Shown: positions 17,607-26,458 of the stretch, piece after piece | Layout of the letters: the number at the start of each line of letters is the position of its first letter | Numbering within the stretch: the stretch's first letter is position 1 | Origin: Streptomyces sp. NBC_00670 | GTDB taxonomy: Bacteria > Actinomycetota > Actinomycetes > Streptomycetales > Streptomycetaceae | Reading direction: 5' to 3' | Length of the DNA: 64,000 nt | Assembly (NCBI RefSeq): GCF_036226765.1 | Contig: NZ_CP109017.1 | Location: forward strand, 3,299,501 to 3,363,500 | Translations under genes and position numbers: made by a program | The notes under the pieces: model-generated | What the model saw: the letters and a program-made list of their open reading frames with translations, nothing else | Database searches by the model: none | What the model was told of the DNA's origin: nothing

Positions 17607-20600
17607 TCAGTCGAACCAGCGGTCCCGCGCCAGTTCGTTCGTGCGGGACGGGTCCTCCAGGAGCGCTGCCACCTCGAAGCGCCGCGGCCACTGACCGGCC
17701 GCCCAGGCCAGCCCCGCCGCCACCCCCTCCAACGTCGCCGCGTGCACCACCCCGTCCCGCGTCCGGCGCCAGTCGATCCCGACCCCGTCCACCACGAGTT
17801 CGTCGTGCTCGACGTACGTGCGCGGGGTCCCGGCCCCCAGCAACACCCGCACCGGCCCCGGCACGTCGTGCTCCGTCCCCTCCGACCCGACCTCCCCCGT
17901 CACCGACTCACTCAGCCGCCGCACCTGGAACAGCTCCGCCAACTCCCCGGCCAGGGAGGGCCGCACGGGAAGCAGCGGCACACCGGCGGTGAACGGCAGC
18001 AGATCCGGCGAGTCGACGACGACGGCGTCCGCCGCGTCGACCACGGTCACCTCCCCGTCCACCACCGCCCGCACCTCGTCCGGCAACGTCACCCGCTCCG
18101 GGTCCAGCTCGGCCAGCGCCCCGTACAGCCCGTGCAACTGCGCGGCGGTGACCGGGCGGTCCGGATCGGCGAGGCGGTCGAGGAGCTCGGCCGCGCCGCC
18201 CGGCTCGTCCAGCAGCGCGGCGACCGACGTCCGCACGCCCAGCGCCCGCAGCACCTGCTCGTCCTCGAACCCGGTCGCGTCGGCCTCGTCGTACAGGCCG
18301 TGCAGCAGCGGATCGCCCCCGGCGGCCCGCAGCCCGGCGGGACGGCGCCCGTCGAGCACGGGGTGCCCGCGCAGCCACCACGCGGTGTACGGCCGTACGA
18401 CCTCGTGCGTGCCGTCCGGCAGCAACACCCGCACGGGCTGGGTGAGCGCGTCCCGCAGCGGCGGCCGGGCGAGCAGCGCGAGCGCCTCGGGCCAGTGGTC
18501 GTCGTCGACGAGGTCGAGGTCCCGCACGGCGACGATCTCGGTGGCGACCGGCGGCACGGGCCCCTCGGGCAGCCGGTCGAGGACGTCCTCGCACCACACG
18601 TCGACGGCGTCGAGCAGACCGGCGTCGTCGGGCTCGGCGAAGTCGCCCTCGCGCGGCTCCAGTTCGTCCGGATCGAGGACGACGTCGGTGGCGCGCACGA
18701 GCTGGAACCCGGCGAGCACCCCGCACGCGGCGAGCGGCTGCTCGCCCCACCGCTCGGCCAGTTCGGCGTCGACCAGGGCGAGTTCGTCCTCGCGCATGAC
18801 GGCGGCGAACGGGCTGCCGGGCAGCACGAGTTCACCGGCGGGCGCGGGCTCGCCGTCCTCGTCGGGCAGCGCGAGCGCGCCGAGCCAGGGCTCGTCGCCG
18901 GGTTCGAGGCCCGCGTCGCGGACGAGGGCGAGGACGGTGTCGGCGAGTTCCTCGGGGTCGAGCCCGTCCTCGTCCCAGCCGGGCGCCTCGTCGTCCAGGG
19001 AGGCGGCGACGGCGGCCCGCACCTGCGGGGTGGTGAGCACGGCGCGCGGGGTGGCGGGCAGCGCGCCGAGCTTCTCCAGGAGCGGGTGGGCGGCGTCGGG
19101 GTGGGCGACCTTGAGCCCGAGCCGGGCCAGCGCGTCCGGGGCGACCCGGGGACCGTCCGCGGCGGGCAGCAGCACCTGCCGGGGCCCGATCGTCGTACGC
19201 CCGTCGGCGAGCGGCACGGGCAGGCCGGAGAGCCGGTCCGGGTCGACGCCGGCCAGGCTGTCGTAGAGCCGCCACCACCAGCCGGGGTCCTTCTCCAGGC
19301 CGGCGAGCCGGTCCACCGCCTCGGTCAGCGGCACCCGGGCCACGCCGAGCGTGCGCAGCTCCACGCGTCGCTCCAGACCGGCGGGCAGCAGCCCGGTCAG
19401 CACCTCGGCGAGGACCCGTACGGTGTCGGCGCCGGCGCCCTCGACGACCTCGGCGTCCCGGGGCCGCAGCGCCTCGGGCAGCGTGCCGTCGTCGTCACCG
19501 GTGTCCGGCTCCGCGGTGGGCGGGTTGGCGGGCGGCAGGAAGGCGGTGCGGGGCAGCCGTTCGAGGATCGCCCGCCGCAGCGCCCCGTCCAGCTCGCCCT
19601 TGCCGAGCGGGCCGGGGACGAGGCCGAGGACGCCGTCGGTGACCGGCCGCCACTCGGCGAGGAGTTCGGCGTAGGCGTCGGCGGCCCGCTCGACGAGGAA
19701 GTCGGTGAGCGGGCCGGGGGCGGCGTGCCGGCGGGTGCTGTCCAGCGGCAGGGAGGCGATCAGCAGCGCGGGCACGCCGAGCGGCTCGTCGCTGGGGGTG
19801 GGGGCGTGCACGACGGGGCTGGTACGGGGCCGGGCCGGGCCGCCGTCGGCGTCGACGGGCACGGCCCAGGTGACCGACCAGTGCGGCCGCAGCCGCTCCT
19901 CGACGGGCCGGTCCACGAGCAGCGCGGCGTCGAGCGGCCCGTGGTCGGCGGCGGTACGCCAGCGGGTGGTGCCGTGCGCCGAGTCCTCGACGACGGTGTC
20001 GCTCCCGTCGGCGTACCGCCGCAGGGTCCGTGGCTCCGCCTCCCGGACCTCGACGACGACCTCCTCCAGGCCCGGCAGGGCGAGCAGCAGGGCGTCGTCG
20101 ACGGCGTCGAGCAGCCGCTCGGCCAGGCCCTCGGCGGCCGGGTCGCGCAGCGGGAGGACGACGACGGTGTCGTACGGCTCCGGGGCGCGGCCCTCGGCGG
20201 CGAAGGGCAGCCGGAGGAGGGGAACGTGGCCGTCGCGGCGGCGGATCTCGTCGCCGAGGCCGGGGCTGTGCGCGGCGGTGTCGGCGGCGAGGTCGCGGGC
20301 CTCGGCGAGCGCCCAGCGCACGCCGCCGTGCCGGCCGAGCACGGCGGGCTCGTCGCTGACGGCGAGCACGGCGGCGAACCCGACGCCGAACCGGCCGACG
20401 GCGCCGGGCGCGGCGTCGCGCTTGGCGGAGGCGCGCAGGGTGGCGAGCGACTCGACGCCGGCGGCGTCCAGCGGGGCGCCGGTGTTGGCGGCGGCGAGGA
20501 CGCCGTCGCGCAGGGTGAGGCGGAGCCGGCCGGGGACGCCGGCGCGGGCGGCGGCGTCGGCGGCGTTCTGCGCGAGCTCGACGACGAGGCGGTCGCGGTA

Positions 20601-20747
20601 GCCGCCGAGGACGAGGTCCTCCTCGGCGTTGGCGTCCTCGCGGAACCGGGCGGGGCTGGTGGCCCACGCGTCCAGCACGCCGCGCCGCAGGCGGGCGGTA
20701 CCGAACGGGTCCGCGCCCTCGGGCGCCGGCCGCACGAAGTTGCTCAC
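17607..20747 (-). CDS. sacsin/Hsp90-like GHKL ATPase protein
   Basis: A 1046-residue protein whose N-terminal 200 residues are a sacsin-type Hsp90-like ATPase: N box VVELAQNAADAAARAG with E57 and N61, VLAAANTGAPLD in place of the usual D-x-G-x-G, and VGRFGVGFAAVLAVSD as the second glycine box. The rest (about 250-1046) is acidic, Asp/Pro-rich and lacks a known domain by eye. Similar proteins in Streptomyces are annotated as ATP-binding or molecular chaperone Hsp90-like. GTG 20747 has GGGAGA 7 bases upstream. It is monocistronic, flanked on both sides by copies of the dispersed repeat. A chaperone or signalling role is an inference. Confidence 0.85.
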   Translation of the reverse strand: MSNFVRPAPEGADPFGTARLRRGVLDAWATSPARFREDANAEEDLVLGGYRDRLVVELAQNAADAAARAGVPGRLRLTLRDGVLAAANTGAPLDAAGVESLATLRASAKRDAAPGAVGRFGVGFAAVLAVSDEPAVLGRHGGVRWALAEARDLAADTAAHSPGLGDEIRRRDGHVPLLRLPFAAEGRAPEPYDTVVVLPLRDPAAEGLAERLLDAVDDALLLALPGLEEVVVEVREAEPRTLRRYADGSDTVVEDSAHGTTRWRTAADHGPLDAALLVDRPVEERLRPHWSVTWAVPVDADGGPARPRTSPVVHAPTPSDEPLGVPALLIASLPLDSTRRHAAPGPLTDFLVERAADAYAELLAEWRPVTDGVLGLVPGPLGKGELDGALRRAILERLPRTAFLPPANPPTAEPDTGDDDGTLPEALRPRDAEVVEGAGADTVRVLAEVLTGLLPAGLERRVELRTLGVARVPLTEAVDRLAGLEKDPGWWWRLYDSLAGVDPDRLSGLPVPLADGRTTIGPRQVLLPAADGPRVAPDALARLGLKVAHPDAAHPLLEKLGALPATPRAVLTTPQVRAAVAASLDDEAPGWDEDGLDPEELADTVLALVRDAGLEPGDEPWLGALALPDEDGEPAPAGELVLPGSPFAAVMREDELALVDAELAERWGEQPLAACGVLAGFQLVRATDVVLDPDELEPREGDFAEPDDAGLLDAVDVWCEDVLDRLPEGPVPPVATEIVAVRDLDLVDDDHWPEALALLARPPLRDALTQPVRVLLPDGTHEVVRPYTAWWLRGHPVLDGRRPAGLRAAGGDPLLHGLYDEADATGFEDEQVLRALGVRTSVAALLDEPGGAAELLDRLADPDRPVTAAQLHGLYGALAELDPERVTLPDEVRAVVDGEVTVVDAADAVVVDSPDLLPFTAGVPLLPVRPSLAGELAELFQVRRLSESVTGEVGSEGTEHDVPGPVRVLLGAGTPRTYVEHDELVVDGVGIDWRRTRDGVVHAATLEGVAAGLAWAAGQWPRRFEVAALLEDPSRTNELARDRWFD

Positions 20748-20880
20748 GCTTCAATCTCCCTCTGCGAGACGTGCGGCCCGACGCTACCGGACCGGGGGGC
20801 GGGGTGCCCGACCCCCGGTGGGGCGCCTCAGAGCTCGGGGGTTCGGGTGCGTCGGCGGGTGCCGGGTGCGTCGTGGCTTG

Positions 20881-20927
20881 TCGCGCAGTTCCCCGCGCCC
20901 CTGTCAGGGGCGCGGGGAACTGCGCGA
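20881..20927. repeat. dispersed composite intergenic repeat, copy 3 (22-bp perfect hairpin)
   Basis: Arms 20881-20902 and 20906-20927 are perfect inverted copies separated by only three bases, giving a 22-bp hairpin. Downstream lie the GGGGGCGGAGCCCCC hairpin (20973-20987) and the GGGTAGGGGCGGCGGGGGCG block (21003 onward), which ends exactly at the stop codon of the DUF3027 gene at 21031. The whole element fills 20,812-21,030, the gap between the sacsin-like promoter and the DUF3027 gene. Confidence 0.9.
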
Positions 20928-21030
20928 GAAGCCCCACCGGCCCGCGGCCGACAACGCACCCCGGGGGGCCTGGGGGCGGAGCCCCCAGGTCAAGGACGGG
21001 ACGGGTAGGGGCGGCGGGGGCGAGAAAAAC

Positions 21031-21954
21031 CTACGAGTGCCCCAGCTCCGCATCCTCCGGCGCGGTCGCCGAGACCGAACCGGAATCCGTCGCCGCCCGC
21101 AGCGGGAACGGATCGACCCGCGTCTCGTCGACCACCGGCGCCGCCGGCACCGGCGCCTTCGGCATCACCGCCGCCTCCGAATGCCCCCCGCACCCGTACG
21201 CCAGCGACACCACCCGCCCGTCCGCCGGCGAGAACTCATTCGCACACACCCCGAACGCCTGTCCGAGCGACCCCCCGATCGGCGCGAGGAAGCCACAGCT
21301 CACGCACGAGGCCGGCGCGGCCTGCGCCATCGGGGTCTTCGCCCCGTACGCCTCCTCCCACCGGTCCGCCGCGACATGCAGCCCGTACCGCGAGAGCACC
21401 CGCGCCCGCCGCAGCCCCAGCTCCTCGGCGACCGACGCGAGGGAACCGCGCGAGGGCACGAGGGGGAGGTGGGCCGGCGTACCGGCGGTGACCTCCGCGT
21501 CCTCCGCCTCGACCAGCTCGGCCATGCCCGCGGAGACCGCGGAGTTCGGCGCCGGCTCGTCCTCGCCGGTGTAGCCGGGCTCCAGGCGGAGATCGTCCGC
21601 GTCCGTGGGCAGCAGATCGCCCGGGCCCATGTCGCCGGGGCGCAGCCGCTCGCTCCACGGCACCCACTCGGGGGCGAGCACGGCGTCGGGCCCGGGCAGC
21701 AGGACGGCCTCGTCGACGGTGACGTTCTTCGCGCGGGAGGCGCGGGCGACGGTGACCGCCCAGCGCCAGCCGCGGTAGCCGAGCTCCTGGCACTCGAAGT
21801 AGTGGGTGACGACGCGGTCGCCCTCGGCGAGGGTCCCTGTGTGCGCGCCGACGATGCCGGGGGCGGCGGCCTCCTCGGCTGCGGTGCGGGCGAGGTCGAC
21901 GGCCTCGGCGCACAGACGGTCGGGGGTGCGGCTTCGCGTGCTCGCTGCGCTCAC
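21031..21954 (-). CDS. DUF3027 domain protein
   Basis: A 307-residue actinobacterial protein of unknown function. The DUF3027 core begins at RLCAEAVDLARTAAEEAA and includes THYFECQELGYRGWRWAVTVARA, PGPDAVLAPEWVPWSERLRPGDMGPGDLLP and a cysteine region (CVSCGFLAPIGGSLGQAFGVCANEFSPADGRVVSLAYGCGGHSE) whose spaced cysteines could bind zinc. The start GTG 21954 is chosen to match the usual short lead before the core; ATG-type starts up to 21984 remain possible. The stop codon abuts a copy of the dispersed repeat. It is divergent from an MFS gene across a 450-base gap. Confidence 0.85.
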   Translation of the reverse strand: MSAASTRSRTPDRLCAEAVDLARTAAEEAAAPGIVGAHTGTLAEGDRVVTHYFECQELGYRGWRWAVTVARASRAKNVTVDEAVLLPGPDAVLAPEWVPWSERLRPGDMGPGDLLPTDADDLRLEPGYTGEDEPAPNSAVSAGMAELVEAEDAEVTAGTPAHLPLVPSRGSLASVAEELGLRRARVLSRYGLHVAADRWEEAYGAKTPMAQAAPASCVSCGFLAPIGGSLGQAFGVCANEFSPADGRVVSLAYGCGGHSEAAVMPKAPVPAAPVVDETRVDPFPLRAATDSGSVSATAPEDAELGHS

Positions 21955-22175
21955 AGGTATCGCTTCTCTCCTACGCCGTCTCACGGGTGCGCCGGCCTTG
22001 GCGGGGGGTGCGGACGGAGCGGACCGAAGGGCCGCGTCGACGTCCGCGCCCGATCGCGCTCGGGCACACCTTCAGCCATCCATTCTGCGGGATGACGAAC
22101 AGGCGCGCGGCCGAGAACAACCGCCGGGGCGCGCTACGCACGCTACCTTCTTCCGGCCGCTCGGCCCACACCGGC

Positions 22176-22312
22176 GCCTCCGGCGGAAGCCGGAGGCTTG
22201 AAGGGGCGCGGGGCTGTGTCAATGTGCGGCTCCGCCGCGTGGGCGCATCTTTTGGGGGTCCGGGGCGGAGCCCCGGGACGGGAAGGGCAGGGGCGGCGGG
22301 GGCGAGAAAACC
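22176..22312. repeat. dispersed composite intergenic repeat, copy 4, with hairpin
   Basis: A perfect 9-bp hairpin with a GGAA loop (22176-22197) is followed by AGGGGCGCGGGGCTGTG, then the GGGGCGGAGCCCC hairpin (22262-22274) and the GGGCAGGGGCGGCGGGGGCG block (22285 onward). The palindrome with GCGCAGTTCCCC arms is missing. The copy lies between two divergent genes (gap 21955-22402), unlike most copies, which lie at gene ends. I see no gene in this gap. Confidence 0.78.
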
Positions 22313-22402
22313 CCTCCGGCCACCCCCGCCCCGCCGCACGCCACTCCGACCGATACGGCCGGTAACCGCACTACCCCCGCCCATCCCGGGCACACTGACG
22401 GG

Positions 22403-23893
22403 GTGGCAGCCGCGCGCCCGCCCCAGGACACCCCCACCGAGGGGCCACCCCGGACCGGCAACGACAGACGTGGCGGGCCGAACCGCGTGCGCGGCTCCGC
22501 CCGCAAGGTCGCCCGCGCCCTCCACCTCCCCGTCACCGGCACCTACCGCGGCATCCGCCGCGTCACCCACGCCCAGGGCGCCGGCGAATCCGGCCTCGCC
22601 AAGCTCATCGAGCTGCACGCCGTGAACGGCGCCGGCGACGTCATGGTCACCGTCGCCCTCGCCTCCACCGTCTTCTTCTCCGTCCCCACCGACGAGGCCC
22701 GCGGCCGCGTCGCCCTCTACCTCGCGATCACGATGGCCCCGTTCACGGTCCTCGCCCCCGTGATCGGCCCCCTCCTGGACCGTCTCCCGCACGGCCGCCG
22801 CGCCGCGATGGCCGCCGCGATGCTGGCCAGGGCGCTGCTCGCGCTGCTGCTGTCCGGCGCGGTCGCCACCGGCAGCCTGGAGCTGTATCCGGCGGCGCTC
22901 GGCGTGCTGGTGGCGTCGAAGGCGTACGGCGTGGTCCGCAGCGCGGTGGTGCCGCGGCTGCTGCCGCCCGCGTTCTCGCTGGTCAAGGCGAACTCCCGGG
23001 TCACCCTCGGCGGGCTCCTCGCCACCGGCGTGGCCGCGCCGATCGGGGCGGGGCTGCAGATGCTGGGGCCCCGCTATCCGCTCTACGGCGCCTTCCTGAT
23101 CTTCGTCGGGGGCACGTTCCTGTCGTTCTCGTTGCCGCGCAAGGTCGACTCGGCGAAGGGCGAGCGCATCGCCCTGCTGGCGGGAAAGAACCGCGAGAAG
23201 GACTGCCCCGCCCCCGCCCCCGCCTCCGCCCCCGCCTCCGCCTCCGCCTCCGCCAAGGCCTCCCGCCGCCGTCCCGGCCTGCGCACGGTCGGCAGTACCG
23301 TCATCCACGCGCTCGGCGCCAACGCCTGTCTGCGCTGTCTGTCCGGGTTCCTGATCTTCTTCCTCGCGTTCCTGCTCCGCGAGCATCCCCTGGCCGGGTC
23401 GAGCGCGGCCGTCTCCCTCGGCATCGTCGGCGTCGCGGCCGGCACCGGCAACGCGCTGGGCACGGCGGTCGGCGCCTGGCTGAAGTCCCGGGCACCAGAG
23501 GTCATCATCGTCACGGTGGTGGCCGCGGTCCTGGCCGTCGCGATCACGGCGGCGGTGTTCTTCGGCGCGTTCCTCGTCGCCTGCCTGGCCGCGTTCGCCG
23601 GCTGCGCGCAGGCGCTGGGCAAGCTGTCCCTGGACGCGCTGATCCAGCGGGACGTACCCGAGGAGGTGCGGACCTCGGCGTTCGCCCGGTCCGAGACGTC
23701 GCTCCAGATGGCGTGGGTGCTGGGCGGCGCGATCGGCATCGTGCTGCCGCTCGACGGCGCGCTGGGCATGTCGGTGGGCGCGGCGATCGTCGCCACGGGC
23801 CTGCTGTCGACGGTCCGCCCACTGTGGACGGCGGCACGCCGTGGACCCCACGTGGGGACCACTCCGTGCGTGCCAGATAGCCTTCGGCCATGA
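22403..23893 (+). CDS. MFS-type transporter
   Basis: A 496-residue polytopic protein with about 12 helices and a long basic N-terminal tail (1-50). The MFS character shows in PVIGPLLDRLPHGRRAAMAAAMLARALLALLL and the paired halves; a low-complexity Ala/Pro/Ser linker (around residues 272-290) separates the halves where the cytoplasmic loop is expected. GTG 22403 lies 5 bases behind CACACTGACG, consistent with a leaderless start. The stop overlaps the next gene's ATG (ATGA at 23890-23893), tying it into an operon with the lipoprotein, mqnB and mqnD. Whether the transporter is linked to menaquinone intermediates is unknown. Confidence 0.87.
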   Translation: MAAARPPQDTPTEGPPRTGNDRRGGPNRVRGSARKVARALHLPVTGTYRGIRRVTHAQGAGESGLAKLIELHAVNGAGDVMVTVALASTVFFSVPTDEARGRVALYLAITMAPFTVLAPVIGPLLDRLPHGRRAAMAAAMLARALLALLLSGAVATGSLELYPAALGVLVASKAYGVVRSAVVPRLLPPAFSLVKANSRVTLGGLLATGVAAPIGAGLQMLGPRYPLYGAFLIFVGGTFLSFSLPRKVDSAKGERIALLAGKNREKDCPAPAPASAPASASASAKASRRRPGLRTVGSTVIHALGANACLRCLSGFLIFFLAFLLREHPLAGSSAAVSLGIVGVAAGTGNALGTAVGAWLKSRAPEVIIVTVVAAVLAVAITAAVFFGAFLVACLAAFAGCAQALGKLSLDALIQRDVPEEVRTSAFARSETSLQMAWVLGGAIGIVLPLDGALGMSVGAAIVATGLLSTVRPLWTAARRGPHVGTTPCVPDSLRP

Positions 23894-24369
23894 CCTCGCT
23901 GCAATCCGCTGTGCGACGCCGCCGCGCCGTCGCCGCCGCCGGCGCCGTATCCGCCGGACTGCTCCTGCTGTCCGCCTGCGACAAGCCCACCCCGAGGGCG
24001 ACGATCACCGTCGGCAAGGACTCGGTCAGCTCGGAGGCTTCCTGCTACAACGACGACGACAAGGCCCTGTCGACGTCCGAGCTCCAGTCCTGCATCAAGG
24101 ACAAGGACATCGAGTCGATCAAGGTCGACCCGGACGCGACGGTCCGCTTCGGCGTCGACCCGGACATCGCCGACAAGGGCTGGACGATCCTGATGAACGG
24201 TCAGCCGCTCGTCGAGTCCAGCACCAAGACCTACCGGACGATCCCGGGCAGCGTGTTCTTCAACGCCCAGTACGGCGCCAGCGGCGACTCCACGAAGGTG
24301 TCGATCCAGGAGGGCGACGACAAGAAGGTCACCGGTCTGTGGAACTTCACGTTCAAGAAGGACTCCTGA
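23890..24369 (+). CDS. DUF2771 family lipoprotein
   Basis: A 159-residue exported lipoprotein. Arg-rich N-terminus, hydrophobic segment and lipobox LLSAC (Cys about residue 30) define a lipoprotein signal; the body (TITVGKDSVSSEASCYNDDD..., GVDPDIADKGWTILMNGQPLVE, TYRTIPGSVFF) matches DUF2771, a cell-envelope protein family of actinobacteria. It starts by a four-base overlap with the MFS gene and ends overlapping the mqnB frame, so it is probably co-translated with both. Function unknown. Confidence 0.9.
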   Translation: MTSLQSAVRRRRAVAAAGAVSAGLLLLSACDKPTPRATITVGKDSVSSEASCYNDDDKALSTSELQSCIKDKDIESIKVDPDATVRFGVDPDIADKGWTILMNGQPLVESSTKTYRTIPGSVFFNAQYGASGDSTKVSIQEGDDKKVTGLWNFTFKKDS

Positions 24370-25160
24370 CCACGTCCCCGTCCGGCCCCGCGCCGCTGCG
24401 CGTACTGGTCGCCACCGCGGTCCCCGTCGAGCGGGACGCGGTGGCACAGGCGTTCGACGGCGCCTCGCGGGAGGTACCGCTTCCCGCGGCCTCCCTCGCC
24501 CGGCTCGGTCCCTTCGCCGACGGCCCGGTCTACGACCTGCTGGCCGCCGGCGTGGGCCCCGCCCTCGCCGCCGCCTCCACGGCCGGCGCGCTGACCGCCG
24601 CCGCGCTGCACGGCACCCCGTACGACCTGGTCGTCTCGGCCGGCATCGGCGGCGGCTTCCTGCCGGACGCGCCCCCGGTCACCCTCGTCGTCGCCGACGA
24701 GATCACCGCCGCCGACCTCGGCGCCGAGACGGACGCGACCGACGGACCCGACGGGACCCCGGAGGGGTTCCTGCCCGTCACCGACCTCGGCTTCGGCACC
24801 GTCACCCACCTCCCGCCCGCCGCCCTCGTGCGCCGGGCCGCCGAGGCGACCGGCGCCCGCACCGGCACCGTCCTGACCGTCTCCACCGTCACCGGCACCG
24901 CCCGCCGGGCCGCCGTGCTGCGCGCCCGGCACCCGAGGGCGCTGGCCGAGGCGATGGAGGGGTTCGGCGTGGCGGAGGCGGCCGCCGCGCACCGTACGCC
25001 CGTCCTGGAGATCCGCGCCGTCTCCAACCCCGTGGGCCCCCGCGACCGCGCCGCCTGGCGAATCGGCGACGCCCTCGCCGCGCTCACCGGGGCCTTCGGG
25101 AAGCTGGCGCCCGTCCTGGAGAGTTGGAACCCGCATGACGACCGCACCGACCGCGACTGA
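24366..25160 (+). CDS. mqnB: futalosine hydrolase
   Basis: A 264-residue nucleosidase of the PNP/MTAN-like fold that splits futalosine to dehypoxanthine futalosine in the futalosine pathway of menaquinone synthesis. Recognisable parts are PLRVLVATAVPVERDAVAQAF, YDLLAAGVGPALAAASTAGAL, DLVVSAGIGGGF, VSTVTGTARRAA and the C-terminal AMEGFGVAEAAAAHRTPVLEIRAVSNPVGPRDRAAW with the catalytic-type acidic region. The start is unusual: the canonical four-base overlap with the lipoprotein stop contains CTG (24366), not GTG, behind AAGGA; GTG 24339 in the same frame would add nine residues. It overlaps mqnD by 26 bases. Confidence 0.92.
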   Translation: MTTSPSGPAPLRVLVATAVPVERDAVAQAFDGASREVPLPAASLARLGPFADGPVYDLLAAGVGPALAAASTAGALTAAALHGTPYDLVVSAGIGGGFLPDAPPVTLVVADEITAADLGAETDATDGPDGTPEGFLPVTDLGFGTVTHLPPAALVRRAAEATGARTGTVLTVSTVTGTARRAAVLRARHPRALAEAMEGFGVAEAAAAHRTPVLEIRAVSNPVGPRDRAAWRIGDALAALTGAFGKLAPVLESWNPHDDRTDRD

Positions 25161-26016
25161 GCCCGTGTCCACCCCGGGCACCCTGAAGATCGCGTACTCC
25201 CCCTGCCCGAACGACACCTTCGTCTTCGACGCCCTCGCCCACGGCCGTGTCCCGGGCGCCCCCGCGCTCGACGTGACGTTCGCCGACATCGACCTCACCA
25301 ACGGCATGGCCGAGCGCGGCGAGTACGACGTGCTGAAGGTGTCGTACGCCGTGCTGCCGTACGTCCTCGACGAGTACGCGCTGCTGCCCTGCGGCGGCGC
25401 GCTGGGCCGGGGCTGCGGCCCGCTGGTGCTGACCAGGGAGGCGGACGCGGACCTCACCGGGCGCACGGTCGCCGTGCCGAGCGAGAGGTCGACCGCCTAC
25501 CTGCTGTTCCGCCTCTGGGCGGCGGACACCGTGCCCGGAGGCGTCGGCGAGATCGTCGTGATGCCGTTTCACGAGATCATGCCCGCCGTGCGCGACGGCC
25601 GGGTGGACGCGGGCCTCGTCATCCACGAGGCCCGCTTCACCTACCAGAACTACGGGCTGCACAAGCTGGCCGACATGGGCGAGCACTGGGAGGCCACCAC
25701 CGGTCTGCCGATCCCGCTGGGCGCGATCATCGCCAAGCGGTCGCTGGGCGCCGAGGCCCTGAACCGCCTGGCCGAGTCCGTTCGCACGTCCGTACGGGCC
25801 GCGTGGGACGACCCCGAGGTCTCCCGCCCGTACGTCCTCGATCACGCCCAGGAGATGGACCCGGCCGTCGCCGACCAGCACATCGAGCTGTACGTGAACG
25901 AGTTCACCGCCGACCTCGGCGAGGACGGCTACGCGGCGATCCGGGGCCTGCTGGACCGCGCGGCGAAGGAGAACCTGCTCCCGCCGCTGCCCGCGAACGC
26001 GCTCACGTTCCCGTAG
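25135..26016 (+). CDS. mqnD: 1,4-dihydroxy-6-naphthoate synthase
   Basis: A 293-residue enzyme of the futalosine menaquinone pathway, turning cyclic dehypoxanthine futalosine into 1,4-dihydroxy-6-naphthoate. It has the periplasmic-binding-protein fold typical of MqnA/MqnD and the family sequences KIAYSPCPNDTFVFDAL, DLTNGMAERGEYDVLKVSY, LPCGGALGRGCGPL, GLVIHEARFTYQNYGLHKLADMGEHWE and HIELYVNEFTADLGEDGYAAIR. ATG 25135 lies inside the end of mqnB, showing tight coupling. mqnA and mqnC are not in this window; in Streptomyces they lie elsewhere. Confidence 0.96.
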   Translation: MTTAPTATEPVSTPGTLKIAYSPCPNDTFVFDALAHGRVPGAPALDVTFADIDLTNGMAERGEYDVLKVSYAVLPYVLDEYALLPCGGALGRGCGPLVLTREADADLTGRTVAVPSERSTAYLLFRLWAADTVPGGVGEIVVMPFHEIMPAVRDGRVDAGLVIHEARFTYQNYGLHKLADMGEHWEATTGLPIPLGAIIAKRSLGAEALNRLAESVRTSVRAAWDDPEVSRPYVLDHAQEMDPAVADQHIELYVNEFTADLGEDGYAAIRGLLDRAAKENLLPPLPANALTFP

Positions 26017-26029
26017 ACGTCCGGCGGGG

Positions 26030-26090
26030 CGTTTCAGACATCCAGCCGGTCGTCTCAGACATCAGCCGGTCGTCTCAGACATCCAGCTGA
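26030..26090. repeat. three tandem 20-bp copies at the end of the cold-shock gene
   Basis: CGTYTCAGACATCAGCCGGT-like units run at 26030-26050, 26051-26070 and 26071-26091. The rightmost unit contains the last codons and stop of the cold-shock gene; the other two are degenerate copies of that same 3' end, so successive slippage duplications of the gene tail are the likely origin. Confidence 0.8.
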
Positions 26091-26458
26091 TCGGCGACCG
26101 CCCGCAGCAGGCCGGCGATCTTCTTCCCCGACACCTTGTCCGGGTAGCGGCCCTTCTCGAGCATCGGGGTGAGGTTCTCGAGGAGGGTCGTCAGGTCCTG
26201 CACGATCGAGGCCAGTTCGTCCGGCTTCTTGCGCTGCGCCGCCGCGACGGACGGGGCGGGGTCCAGCAGGACGACGGAGAGTGCCTGGTCGCCGCGCTGC
26301 CCGGCGACCACGCCGAACTCCACGCGCTGGCCGGGCTTGAGGCCGTCGACTCCGGCGGGGAGGACCGAGGAGTGCACGAAGACGTCACCGCCGTCGTCGC
26401 GGGAGAGAAAACCGAAGCCCTTCTCCCCGTTGAACCACTTGACCTTGCCGGTAGGCAT
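26075..26458 (-). CDS. cold-shock-domain protein with C-terminal extension
   Basis: A 127-residue protein. Residues 1-66 are a cold-shock domain with both RNA-binding motifs, KGFGFLSRDD (RNP1) and DVFVHSSV (RNP2), beginning MPTGKVKWFNGEKGFGF. The additional 60 residues (SVAAAQRKKPDELASIVQDLTTLLENLTPMLEKGRYPD...) are helical and not found in the short Csp proteins; this longer form is common in Streptomyces. It probably binds single-stranded RNA/DNA; whether it is cold-induced cannot be told. ATG 26458 has GAGGACAGG upstream. It is convergent with mqnD and divergent from a small membrane protein gene. Confidence 0.93.
   Translation of the reverse strand: MPTGKVKWFNGEKGFGFLSRDDGGDVFVHSSVLPAGVDGLKPGQRVEFGVVAGQRGDQALSVVLLDPAPSVAAAQRKKPDELASIVQDLTTLLENLTPMLEKGRYPDKVSGKKIAGLLRAVADQLDV

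Noticed and set aside
17262..21008. A 1248-codon open frame on the plus strand, and a 1233-codon one on the minus strand at 43284-46985.
   Set aside because: Both are antisense shadows of real genes caused by high GC; they lack family matches and have the composition of reverse frames.
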